Shown in pieces: positions 44,471-55,306 of a stretch of 64,000 nucleotides of DNA. Position 1 is the stretch's first letter, and every line of letters starts with the position of its first letter. The position numbers were made by a program, and so were the translations under genes. This DNA comes from Cristatella mucedo (taxonomy: Eukaryota; Bryozoa; Phylactolaemata; Cristatellidae): assembly GCA_009760855.2 (NCBI GenBank), contig WPIO01000003.1, positions 5,708,501 through 5,772,500 on the forward strand, read 5' to 3'. The notes under the pieces are model-generated. The model was not told the DNA's origin. It worked only from the letters and a program-made list of their open reading frames with translations, and searched no databases.

Positions 44471-44984
44471 AACGTCGAGTGCGCCACAATTAACAAGAGC
44501 TCTCTGGCTGGCTCAAGTAATTTTTGCTGCAGCTCCAAACTTGGCAAGCTGCAGGTCTCCCAATAGAAAACTCCCGAGAAAGTATGCCGGGGTCGTTGCG
44601 AGCGGAAGAGGGGTGGAATGGTAGGGCGAGATCTGGCCCCCGGCTATTCAAGCCAGCGGGCCGCTCAAACCGAGGAGATAATTTTAAGGTTAGCAAGTTC
44701 AAATGTAGTCTCAGAGGCGTATCCAGGGGTAGGGTGGACAGATGTTCCTAGGTACCAAGACCAAGGGAGTGGGAAAGCAAAATGAATAGCGCATATTTTT
44801 TTTAATTTTTCATGTGTGAATACCAATCTTGATTTCAAGCAAGCCCTTGTTTCAAATGGACTTGACTGTTGCTGACTGAGCTAGTTAAGCACGTGTACAG
44901 ACTTAGACCAAGCTGTAGCTTGATGCTCTGGCCTCACACCCGCGACGACCCGGAAACACGAAGGGGGTGTAACCACCGTTTAAA

Positions 44985-45723
44985 ACCAACTTACTAGTTA
45001 TGGGCAAACCAAATGTGATTCAGAAATTGGAAAGGCTGACGCTCAAAATTGGCTCTGCCAGCATATCTCCAGTTGAATCTTCGCGAAATCTAGGTGTCAT
45101 GTTCCAAAGCGACCTTTCGACGACCACATCAGCTCCACAATCAAGTCTGCCTACTTTCAGCTACATAACATTGCTAAAATTCGGGCTTATTTAGATAGCG
45201 ACACCACGTCTAAGTTGGTCCATGCATTTGTGACATCCCATCTTGACTTCTATAATTCACTGCTTGCTGGCCTACCAGCGTGTGTAATCAGGCGATAATA
45301 ATAATAATAATAATGATATTGCACTTGATAAAGCGCCCTCAGAGAACTTAATCTCTTTCTAGGCGCTTTACATTTGCTGCAAAGTGATACGCAATAGAAT
45401 AGTAAGTAAAATCATGCTTGAAAAACAAACAAAATGAATAACATGGTTAGGGGTTACATGCACTGTGGCGATCACAGCTGATGCAAAACTCCGAAGCTAG
45501 GCTTGTCTGTCGTGAGCGTCGCAATTGCCACATCACACCACTGCTTACCGATCTGCACTGGCTACCAGTCAAGCAACGAATCGACTTCAAGGTTTTGTCG
45601 CTCACTTTCAGGTCCCTTCATTCTTTGCCTCCAGCATACCTATCAGCTCTATTCCCCCACCAGGCGAATCGTCGTACCACCCGCTTTTTGGAATCGAAGC
45701 GTTTGCCTATACCTTGTACAAAT
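44985..45723 (+). mobile_element. LINE A fragment interrupted by an antisense tail
   Basis: RT palm end and thumb ([35 protein letters not shown]) interrupted at 45296 by an antisense LINE A tail and resuming at 45473. Confidence 0.8.
45297..45466 (-). mobile_element. Short antisense LINE A tail inserted in a LINE
   Basis: About 170 bp: ATT-repeat tail, hairpin, and 3' UTR only. It is flanked by GGCGAT at 45291-45296 and 45467-45472, a probable target-site duplication. Confidence 0.8.
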
Positions 45724-45784
45724 TGTAGTTTGTATGTACGTATGTATTGTATGCAGGCTCCTCTGATAAGCCACTGGTGAGCTG
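45724..45784 (+). repeat. Isolated LTR-start fragment
   Basis: About 60 bp (TGTAGTTTGTATGTACGTAT ... GGTGAGCTGTT) closely resembles the first 60 bp of the gypsy-type LTR, 1.3 kb upstream of the element. It lies between a LINE A copy and a LINE B tail and has no body of its own. Confidence 0.7.
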
Positions 45785-46105
45785 TTTCTATGCAGGTCAT
45801 AGACTGTGGAACTAACTTTCGTAATTCTTACGAAATGACATATACTCCCATGCTGCCTACCTTTTTTATTCTTTCCGGTCGTCCTGAGCTGCTATATCCA
45901 TGGTATTGTATACCTGATCTGCCATCCTGACTTAGCTATGCTTCTCACTTTCTCTTGGTTGGCGTCTTGAGATTAGGTCTGTTGGCTACCGCATGATAAC
46001 CAAAAGCGACTTAGGCTTTGAGTGCGTTATAGAAAACTCTCCTACGTAGTCTTCGTGGCTTTAGGGAGTTTCTGATGGAGATACGTTGCATTGCATTAGA
46101 GCACT
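45785..46105 (+). mobile_element. LINE B 3' end
   Basis: Matches 19570-19870; ends GGAGATACGTTGCATTGCATTA, a variant ACATT tail. Confidence 0.7.
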
Positions 46106-47093
46106 GGCTCATTTGAGGTAATACATTAATAAAACTCAGGAATAGACGCAGGTGCATTTTACACAAAGCATTTACTAAAGATCTCTGATTCATTTTGTGA
46201 TTTGTGATTCAAAGGATCTGTGATTCAGAGTTGCAAAGCGCCTGGCTATAAATTTAGTTTTATTTGGGCAGTTCACCAGCGATAAGCTTATTGCGATACA
46301 AGGTATTACATTTACAACAACATAGACCACAATTATTTGATTTGAAGGTTTTGAAATAGCTGGTATAATTAAATTCGACGAAACAAAAGCTTTCAGGGCA
46401 GAGTTCTTAATCACTCAATAGATCATTTTTTAATTGAATTCATAGCGGACCCTTGAGAGAAGTAACAACTGCTGGTACACTTAGCTAAAGGTGGTTAAGT
46501 GAAGACAGATGAGTAACTGCCATTAGCTCATCAGTTGAATTCCTACTTAGATATTGCAGTTCTATACATGGAGAAATTGAAGACATCTCCCTAACAGCTC
46601 AATAAGTAGCTGGAGAAATTGGGCTCCTAAAAATATCGTGACAAAAAGAAGATTTCATCAAAAAGCTGCGAGTGAAAAGGGGATGTTAAGATAAAAAGAA
46701 GAGGCAGGTCTTGAGCATACTTTTGCTAAACAGTTAATGGAATTTAAGAAATCTGTTACAGTTATCGTGATTAATGGGAAAAGGCTGAAGATGGTTACTC
46801 ATACATTACCAGCAAGAGAGCATGCCGGGGATTGCACTCGAAGAGAAGCTAGATTTTCCGTTGTCATCATTTCATATTTTTAAATGCATGTTTCAAGCCT
46901 GGGCATGTTTCTAACAGTTTTATAATGAAAAACTCTTAATAAAAGTTATCAAGCTGCCATAAGTTTCATGCTACCCGAAAAGCGCTACAATTACGTACTA
47001 GGTGTGATTGACATTGCAGGAAGGTATACACATTCAAGGGCATACAGTGTTGCAAAAATCATCAAATGAATTTATTCCAAAGCCACATTAAAT
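46106..47093. other. AT-rich stretch upstream of the gypsy-type element
   Basis: No coding similarity or clear repeat; it ends at the TATCC insertion target. Confidence 0.5.
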
Positions 47094-47098
47094 TATCC

Positions 47099-47510
47099 TG
47101 TAGTTCGTATGTATGTATCGTATGCAGGCTCCTCTGATAAGCTACTGGTGAGCTGTTAGAAGCACCACCGAGAGGGGCCGGTGCACAGCTGTGGTCCGCC
47201 TGTGATGTGGTATGGATGCAGGCCGGTAACCAGCTGGTGGCCAGATGGTGGATTCACCATCAGGGTCGGCCAGTGCACTGCTGTGGTCCGTCTATGATGT
47301 GGCATGGACCAGCTGGTGGCCAGATGGTGGATTCACCATCAGGGTCGGCCGGTGCACAGTTGTGGTCGATGAGTCATCGGAGTCGACCAGGGGAGGGAGT
47401 TGTGTGAGGGCAGGGGCTGAGGGAAGCCGTGCGCTCTTGGGCTCCGTGTGTTTGGAATAAACTGTCGGTGTTGGGCATCGGCTGGCTCTCTGCTGTGCAA
47501 CCAAACCACA
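47099..47510 (+). repeat. 5' LTR
   Basis: TG...CA ends. U3 contains about 2.3 copies of an 80-90-bp tandem repeat (starting about 47178, 47269 and 47347), each full copy holding the palindrome GATGGTG-GATT-CACCATC. An AATAAA lies at 47456, followed by GT-rich sequence, consistent with the end of R. Confidence 0.93.
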
Positions 47511-47551
47511 AGCTATTTCTCGGCGGGAGCGACTGTGTGGTCCGTATAAAG

Positions 47552-48279
47552 ATGAGTCTGAAAGTACAACTGATGGAAGGAATAATTTCGCAATTCGACG
47601 GCAGCGGAGACTTCGCTGAATGGCTAAATCGGTTCGAAAGATTGGCCAAGATGCAAGGGGTTGATGAATTGCAAAATTTCCTGCCGCTATTCCTTACACG
47701 TGTGGCATACGCCGTATACGATGGCGTCCCCGAGGCGGCTAAGGAAGACTACGCCATGGTAAGAAAAGCGCTGCTGGCAGCATTCTCGCCGAATCGCTTC
47801 GATGCCTACGAGGAATTCGCCTCGCGTCGCCTTGCTGAAGGTGAAAATGTGGATGGCTTTTGGGCGGACTTGAATCGGTTGGCTAGGCTGGTGGCCGGTA
47901 ATTTTGTCAAATGCGCCTTTGTTGCTGGGCTGCCGGAGGCCGCCAAGAGGCACCTCCAAGCCCATGCAAACTCGCGGAAATGCCTGCGGATGTTCTTGTC
48001 GAGAAGGCTCGGGTCATAGTGAAGGCAAGCGTCAGCATTCCGAAGGCGGCAGAAAGTTGCTTCGCATCCGGTTCTCGTTCGGGATGGCCTCCCCAGGCAC
48101 CGAATGCCAGAGATGTGTGTTTCCTATGCAAGGCGATCGAGCACTTACGCCGTGATTGTCCTTCTAAAGCGGCGCGCCGTGATCGCGGGAGGCACTGTTA
48201 CGTCTGTGGGAGCATTCAACATCTCGCTGCTAACTGCTCGGATCGGGCCGTCGTACCAAACTGGCCAAAAAACGAGTAG
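47552..48279 (+). pseudogene. gag of the gypsy-type element (frameshifted)
   Basis: The frame opens at ATG 47552 (MSLKVQLMEGI) and encodes a capsid-like region (FDGSGDFAEWLNRFERLA, FLTRVAYAVYDGVP). It then shifts to the -1 frame at about 47960-47990: the first frame ends at 48019, the second runs to 48279. The second frame has two CCHC zinc knuckles, CFLCKAIEHLRRDC and CYVCGSIQHLAANC. The shift looks like a one-base loss rather than a programmed site, because no slippery heptamer is seen there. A sequencing error is possible. Confidence 0.85.
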
Positions 48280-48314
48280 GGGAGAGCACCCATTACTGCG
48301 CCGGTGCTTTCCCC
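48267..48314 (+). promoter_or_regulatory. gag-pol -1 ribosomal frameshift signal
   Basis: The slippery heptamer A AAA AAC (48267-48273, in the gag frame) lies just before the gag stop TAG (48277-48279). A 5-nt spacer is followed by a 12-bp stem, 48279-48290 with 48303-48314, containing one G-U pair and a 12-nt loop. Slipping back one base enters the pol frame, which is open from here through the protease. Confidence 0.85.
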
Positions 48315-51149
48315 TCCGTTATGGCGCACCTTCCTTCGGTACGTGTCCTCATCGAAAACTCCGAGGCGTCTGCGCTCGTGGATACTGGGTGCTCGAGGTC
48401 CATCATTTCGGCGACGCTTGCGGACCCTGCGAGGGTGAGGCGAGCGTGCGAGGAAGTCGTGATGATGAATGGAGCCACGGCTGTCTGCAAGTCCACGTGC
48501 GTCGCTACGGTAGCCCTCTGCGGACGAACCATAGTGCTGGACTGCCTTGTGTCAGATGTTCTTCCTGGTTTCGGGTTACTACTCGGTATGGATGCCATAG
48601 AACTCCTAGGCGGCGTGATTATCGGTCCTTCCGCTGGTCAAGTTGAGTTCATGTGCCAAAGGGGAGTTCCAGAGCCAGCACACCGTCCCGAGGCAGCAGT
48701 AGTGGCGTCTCCTAGTGTCAAACGTGCTGTAGCATCGTCGGCCGCTGACGTACTGATCGATGACAAGGACTTCAAGGCAGTATTCCATCAGGGGCGCTGG
48801 TCAGTCAAGTGGGAGTGGACGAATCGTTGTGTCGTCCCCCAATTGACGAACCATATCGCTTCATATCATGTGGGAGAGGAAATTCGTGCCGACTACGAAA
48901 AGGAGGTGGAAGAGTGGATCAAAGAAGGCTGGTTGCAGCCGTTCGCTGGTCATTGTGGTGGCCTGATCCCTCTAATGGCCGTCGTACAGGCAAGTAAGGG
49001 CAAAGTGAGGCCCGTGATGGACTAACGAGAACTTAATCAGTTTATCTCGAGTCACACGGCTGGTGGCGATGTGTGTAGCACCAAGCTCAGAGCGTGGCGA
49101 AGGCTGGGCGAGAGCGTGAGCATAATTGACCTGCGAAAAGCATACTTGCAGGTGCATGTTGATCCCGCTCTCTGGCAATATCAGGTCGTGGAGTACAAAG
49201 GCCGCCGGTACTGCCTCACACGACTAGGTTTCGGACTTAATGTCGCCCCGAAAATAATGACCGCGATTCTGACAAAGGTCTTGTCCATGGATGAGCGAGT
49301 TCGTGCTGGTACCGATTCGTTTGTCGACGATATTGTTGTCAATAACAGCGTCGTCTCGAATGGTGAGGTAATCGACTTGCTACGAACATTTGGTTTGGAG
49401 GCTAAGCCGCCAGAAAGCCTCGCTGGCGGAAGGGTCCTTGGCCTTCGAGTATGCAGGCCAAAGGAAGGTGAGGAGCTTCGTTGGCGCCGCGATAACGTGG
49501 TGAGCGCATTGCCTAACGCCCCATCGCGACGCCAGCTGTTTTCGTGGTGCGGGCAGCTGATCGGGCATTTCCCAATCGCAGGCTGGCTTCGCCCGGCCTG
49601 CAGTTACCTAAAGCGAGCTGCTGGCGATGTCGGTTGGGACTCAGTCGTTGGTGAAAATGTCATAGCCATGGCGGGTGAGTTGATGCAGCGATTGCATGCC
49701 GACGATCCAGTTTCAGGCATTTGGAATGTGCCGAATCTGGATAGTGGCATCCTCTGGTGTGATGCCAGCAGCCTTGCTATCGGCACATGCCTGGATATAG
49801 GAGGAAGAATCGTCGAGGATGCCTCCTGGCTGCAAAAAGCTGACGACGTAGCCCACATCAATCTTGCGGAGCTGGAGGCTATCATCAAGGGCCTCAATCT
49901 GGCCATTGCTTGGTCATTACGGCAGGTGGAGATTCGGACAGATTCAGCAACTGTTCACGGATGGCTACAGTCACTGCTGGTTGGAGATAAGCCTGTACGA
50001 GCCCACGGCATGGGAGAGGCGCTTATCAAACTCAGGCTAGCACTGATAGCCGACACGGTGTCAGAGTGTGGACTGAAGGCTTCCGTAGTCCTAGTGCGAT
50101 CATCCAACAATAAAGCCGACCAGCTGACCCGCGTCTCTCAGAAATGGACGAGGGCGAATGTAAGCTGTCTCGCTGTTCCAGAGCAGGCGTCTTCGCCGGC
50201 GGTCGGCATCGACCTAAAGAGTTTCCACAGCCTTCACCACTTTGGAGTTGACAGGACACTGTACCTTGCCAGAATGTGCCACCCGAAAGCTATTATCCGG
50301 CGGAAGGACGTCGAAGCCGTCGTGAAGGCTTGCCCTCGTTGCAAGTCGATCGATCCTGCACCAGTCGCATGGAGTGCAGGCGTACTGGATGTAAGCAAGA
50401 ATTGGCAGCGCCTGGCCTGCGACGTAACGCATTTCAAGGGCCAAAAATATCTGACCGTGGTAGATTGTGGACCAAGCCGTTTCGCTATTTGGAGGCGAAT
50501 ACCCGACGAGGGAGAAAACTCTTTGGTGCAAAATCTGGGCGAAATTTTTAGGGAGCGTGGCCCTCCGCAGCAGCTGCTCATGGACAACGGTGCGAGCTTT
50601 CGCTCAACAGCTCTTCGCAGTCTTTGCGACCGTTGGGGCGTGGAGCCCATATACCGTTGCGCCTATAAACCCTCCGGCAACGGCATCGTTGAGCGAAACC
50701 ACAGGACCATCAAGGGAATGGCGGCTCGCACGGGCAAGAACGTCCTGATGATGGTGTATTGGTACAACATCTCGCGAACAGCCGGGTTGCACGAGGAATC
50801 GGTGCCCTGCAGAAGGCTGTTCTCCTATGAGTGGAAAAGCGCCCTCTTCAGAGCACAGACAGATCAGGGCCCGAGGACTGCTCAATATGCTGTCGGCCAG
50901 CGAGTCTCTGTGAAGCCTGCCGGCGCTCGTTGTACGACCGAGTGGCCCGAGGGCACGGTAACAAGTGAGGGGCAGGGCGTGGGAATCGAGATCGACGGTG
51001 TGCGTCGCCACGTGTCCGACTTGTGCCTCGTACCAGGGCAGGAAGAGGCGCCCCCTGCACCTGAAGGGGACAGAGCTGAACCAGTGCAGCGGCCCAGGCG
51101 CGCTATGACACTTCCCCGCCGGTACGACGACTATGTCCTGACCGGATAG
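48273..51149 (+). pseudogene. pol of the gypsy-type element (one stop codon)
   Basis: A single frame apart from TAA at 49023-49025. The order is aspartic protease (VDTGCS, about 48381), RT (RPVMD just before the stop; LRKAYLQVHVD; LTRLGFGLNVAP; active site FVDDI about 49319), RNase H (about 49740-50130; WCDASS, ELEAI, RTDSA), integrase zinc finger HHCC (about 50225-50345), integrase core D-D-E (CDVTHF, LMDNGASF, GNGIVERNH), and a C-terminal basic tail to TAG at 51149. The stop replaces the tyrosine of the widely conserved RPVxDYRELN motif. The sequence resembles gag-pol proteins common in flatworm and arthropod genomes (from memory). Confidence 0.9.
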
Positions 51150-51228
51150 ACTTGCTCATTGCTGCTCTGTACCTTGCAGCTACATGTGTTGGTGCTGCAA
51201 ACTTGTGACCTTAAGGTCAAGGGTGCGT

Positions 51229-51302
51229 GTAGTTCGTATGTACGTATGTATGTATGTATTGTATGCCGGCTCCTGACTTGTGACCGTAAGGTCAAGGGAA
51301 CG
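51229..51302 (+). repeat. Partial LTR-start duplication before the 3' LTR
   Basis: A second copy of the LTR start (TGTAGTTCGTATG...) followed by the pre-LTR leader (gacttgtgacc-taaggtcaaggg) precedes the true 3' LTR. The leader therefore occurs twice, at about 51193-51226 and 51268-51302, suggesting an internal tandem duplication at the 3' junction. Confidence 0.7.
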
Positions 51303-51714
51303 TGTAGTTCGTATGTATGTATCGTATGCAGGCTCCTCTGATAAGCTACTGGTGAGCTGTTAGAAGCACCACCGAGAGGGGCCGGTGCACAGCTGTGGTC
51401 CGCCTGTGATGTGGTATGGATGCAGGCCGGTAACCAGCTGGTGGCCAGATGGTGGATTCACCATCAGGGTCGGCCAGTGCACTGCTGTGGTCCGTCTATG
51501 ATGTGGCATGGACCAGCTGGTGGCCAGATGGTGGATTCACCATCAGGGTCGGCCGGTGCACAGTTGTGGTCGATGAGTCATCGGAGTCGACCAGGGGAGG
51601 GAGTTGTGTGAGGGCAGGGGCTGAGGGAAGCCGTGCGCTCTTGGGCTCCGTGTGTTTGGAATAAACTGTCGGTGTTGGGCATCGGCTGGCTCTCTGCTGT
51701 GCAACCAAACCACA
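51303..51714 (+). repeat. 3' LTR
   Basis: Copy of the 5' LTR at a constant offset of 4204 bp, with no mismatch seen. It is followed by the second TATCC target duplication. Confidence 0.93.
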
Positions 51715-51719
51715 TATCC

Positions 51720-52950
51720 AAAGAAACTAACAGTTTGATTCTGGATCAGAATTTAAAGGGGAGTTCGAGGAAGATATTGAAAAAGACAAAATAAAGTTAA
51801 TAGAGGCAAAACAGTGTTGTAGTGGCTTAAGAGGAGGACTGAATACAAGGACTGCACGTCGAGCAGTAAAAAAACATTAGAAGGCTTGGGTAAAGGAGAA
51901 TTCGGTAGAAAAAAAGAATGTGTATAATCTGCCTAAAGTAGTTGTCAATTGAACTTCAAAGCGGTGAGGTTGACAAGGGAAGCACCGGCAATGGAAATTT
52001 AAATGAAGGAACTTGAAATAAAAAAAACGGCATAGAAAAGGAACTGAAATTGTATTAGAACTAATAACAAGTTCTTGCTAGATCTCGATGAAGGAGAAGA
52101 AAAAAAGAAAGAAGAGCGCCTTACCGAATTTGATGGCAGGCCGTAAAATTATCACGATAATGGCTTTGAAAGTACAACCGAGTCTTTAGTGGATGAATGA
52201 CATCACAGACGCTTAGCTAGAGAACAACAACCTTTAATCAAGTATTGCTGTCTTTCGAAAATAGATTGTTAGAGAGAGTATATCGTTAAAGTTATTCTGA
52301 GTAACCACGCTGTCCAATATAATATCGAGTGTCATGGAAATCAACTTGGAATTAAAACTTAAGTAAGAATGCTCGCCCTTATTTATTTGTACGAATACAC
52401 TGTCAACCAACAATAACCTACTAGCAATTACACCAAGCCACGGGGTCTAAATAGACAGGAACTTGAGTGCTAGTTGTCCTAGCTGTTGTGTCGTCGCAAG
52501 ATTAGTAAATTAAAGTGCATACCTTACCTGTATTAAGCAATTTAATGATTATCTGATCCTCACTTTCTCCGATATTATCTTCGCACATTTTAAGGCTTTT
52601 CTATGCTAATCCAAGGTTTGGAGTTTCTCTAAATATAATTACAATCGAAATGCTTGCGATTATTGTTACAAGTTCCATGATACGAAGAACAAGTACACCC
52701 GTGCAACTTAACAGCGAATCATTCTACTATCAATTTTAATTATTTTAGCAATATTAACTAGATAAATAGGATTTTTTCCGGCTAGAAACATAACACCATC
52801 CTTAAATCTCCTTAAGTAAGTACGGTAATCATCACTTTCTTGCCACAAATAGACAATTGATTTGAGATTAAATTACATGTAATTTAATAAAATCATTTAA
52901 CTTAGATTAAATTCAATAAATAGATTCAAAATACAAGTAAACTCTCAACA
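51720..52950. other. AT-rich stretch downstream of the gypsy-type element
   Basis: Purine-rich at first (about 51720-52130), then AT-rich. Nothing recognised. Confidence 0.5.
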
Positions 52951-52951
52951 C

Positions 52952-53060
52952 TCAATCAGTTTTAAATTGAATATCCTCGAGACTGAGGTGCCGGGCGAGA
53001 GAGCGCCAGGTCGCAAGAGTAACTTTCTCAAGCATTCCACGGTAATCAACTGCAACGCCC
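52952..53060 (-). CDS. Short frame resembling the start of a Death domain
   Basis: The minus strand reads MLEKVTLATWRSLARHLSLE then DIQFKTD and a stop. W-x-x-L-A-R-x-L-x-L fits the middle of Death domains, but the domain is cut short. No flanking exons were found. Confidence 0.2.
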
Positions 53061-53185
53061 TTAGTTTTGGAGAGCGGTACTTTGGCCCTCGTCGCTGCAG
53101 TTAATTGCATTACAACGAGGGGGCGCAGTGGCAAGAAATTTTGTAGATGCACTTGAACGGTAGTGTAGTTTAATATGCAATCCAA

Positions 53186-54441
53186 AGTGGAGCTTCATGT
53201 AGCCAATCTCCTGCACTTGCGGTCGACTCCAGCAGATTGCTGTAGTAGCAAAGTCTTTGGAGCCCACTTGCAGGAGAACGCACGGACATAATGACATGAA
53301 CTTTGGTATTTACCTTATAATGACCATGAAATATAATAGTCAATCAAAATTCAAGCTTCACATTAACTTTTCCATTAGATTTTCGCTTAATTAGAGCGGA
53401 TTTGAGTAATTCGTCATACCCATTCTAGCAGCACCGCCGGTCAGTCCTAATCATTTTTTGGATTGATTTTCATGCAGATTTTGTATTCAAGTTGCCGCTT
53501 TAGGCGTAAACGTGAGCTGCCTTTTTTCCCGCGCAATTTTAAACAGAAGTTTGATGTGATTTAGCACTTAATACGAACCCGGCGGCGTAAATCAAACGGA
53601 AATGTTTTTGGTGCTATATTGACGTGTGCGAATGCGTAGCTAACGGGTCGTGCAGAATTCGCTGCACTCAAAGTAAAAACCGCGAGTAAAATATTTCTGT
53701 CAGGTACTTTGTTTGCGGGCAACAGCGGCAGATACCATAGGAAATTTCAACAGACATAGATATCCCAGGACGCTCCATTTCGTGCGCGGCGCTCCAGCGA
53801 AGGGCGCTTTCACTTCGCGGAGGGGGTTTTTAGTGACGCACAGCTCAAATGGGGCGCGCTTTTTGATGTAGCGAACTCGAATCGGCCTCATGTCGTGATC
53901 TGGTACGATACATACTTCAGGCTTCGCACGTGGTTTCGCTTCTCAGAGAAGCGCTTCGCTTAGCTTAGCTTTTACGCGCCGTGGGGAGAAAGCTAAGCGT
54001 ACCGTTGCACTTCGTACCCGTCAGTAATGCGCAGCCGACGGCGACGCTACGCTGTTGCCATTTGCTAAAAGTTGACCCATACCTATTTTTTCGCCGCAAG
54101 TACCGCAAGCGAACTTTAAGGTGAGCCGGTTTAAAAACATGCACGCGGACCTTGTGGTTGAGGCTGGACAGTAGCAGCGGCAGCAGTAGCAGCCGCAGTA
54201 GTAGAGATAGTAGTAGTAGTTATATTAATAATAATGCACGTGATATTAGTACAGCATGGTTCACGAACAAGTAGCCTGCCTCACGGAACATGAATAGTTT
54301 GCCCTTCCACGAATCAGAAGTGAAAGCCACAGTTTAACTGGAAATATGTAAACAGTTTTACGAACAACTAACCCGACGAGAGTGTATGTACTGCTTTTCC
54401 ATCAAGATTAGGGTACCGCCCAACATCTCCGCGACCCAGTA
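53186..54441. other. Unassigned stretch with a CpG-richer centre
   Basis: About 53500-54130 is CpG-richer and might be a promoter region. An AGC/AGT-repeat (54165-54225) and an AATAAT remnant follow. No confident gene. Confidence 0.35.
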
Positions 54442-55306
54442 ATGCGGGTTCACGAACTTTCTACGGAGGACTTTAATGGGGGTCTCATTACAGAAGCGAC
54501 CTGTGATAAGGGGCTATGGCCAGCACATACTCGGAGGACTGGTGCCAATGCGATTTTAATCTGTTGGGAACTTTGCTGCGAGAAGTGTTCACCAATAATC
54601 CCCCGTGATGAACTCAAGGATTTGCAGCATCTCGGTTGTAGAGCTGCAGACCGTGTCAGCAAACATGCTGTGCCGTGCCCAGAAGTGCATAGATGTGAAT
54701 GGGGACCATTTCCAGCATCTTTTATAGTGTGTCGGTAAGTAAATAAAGCTTTGGAAAGACAATCGCCCGACATGCTCGTTCTTCCTGTCGCGATGTCATT
54801 GGAGCTGGCCTACTTTTTTCTGTAGCCCATCTGTGGTGGTAGCATCAGCAACAGTAATTATTGGCCTCCCTTGTTTCGTGCCAGCGACTGGCTTAGCACC
54901 CACCTATCACACTCTGCCGGGCCCGAAGGTCGCTCGAGTGGAGGGTCGGCAGGATCGGTGGAAGGTACAGTAGCAATAGTGGCATTTTTTATGCCCCACT
55001 GCTGCCTCCCTCCACCAGCCGTCTCTATAGCCACACGATACGAGCAGCTGCCTAGCATTGACCACTCACAGGGTGTGCCAATAGCCGGACTTGCTCGAAT
55101 CACTGCTCACACCGAGCTTTGCTTCGACGCAAAGTGAGGGTATGCCTCGTTGGTCTCGGGAGTCCAAACACGGTCATCGTGCTTCGATGGCATGCAGTCT
55201 TATAACCGTCCTATTTTCATTTTCATATCTCTTTTAGACCTTGGCAAAGTGCCCCAACGAGCACCTTCTAGCTGATGCTAGCGAAGCTTACGGTTACATC
55301 GCCTTT
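54442..55306 (+). CDS. Candidate gene of unknown function (about three exons)
   Basis: An ATG at 54442 opens a 98-codon frame (MRVHELSTEDFNGGLITEAT; CCEKCSPIIPRDELKDLQHL) that meets a good donor gtaagt at 54735. A second open stretch starts at acceptor ttttttctgtag (about 54826; PICGGSISNSNYWPPLFRAS) and runs to a donor-like gtgagg at about 55135 (RYEQLPSIDHSQGVPIAGLA). A third acceptor, atctcttttag, ends at 55240. I recognise no domain. Chance open frames in this locally GC-richer stretch are a real alternative. Confidence 0.3.

Larger units (their letters stand above)
47099..51714 (+). mobile_element. Ty3/gypsy-type LTR retrotransposon, nearly intact
   Basis: The element is 4616 bp, bounded by 412-bp LTRs (47099-47510 and 51303-51714) that begin TG and end CA. 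It is flanked by a 5-bp target duplication TATCC (47094-47098 and 51715-51719). The order is gag, protease, RT, RNase H, integrase, as in Ty3/gypsy; no env is seen. The two LTRs show no difference that I can find, so insertion was recent. Gag carries one frameshift and RT one stop codon, so this copy is not autonomous as read. No TGG-type primer binding site is obvious next to the 5' LTR, and the polypurine tract before the 3' LTR is poor. Confidence 0.93.

Noticed and set aside
47207-47504. Open frames inside the LTRs (and 51411-51708)
   Set aside because: They lie in the U3 tandem repeat and are duplicated with the LTR; no protein similarity.
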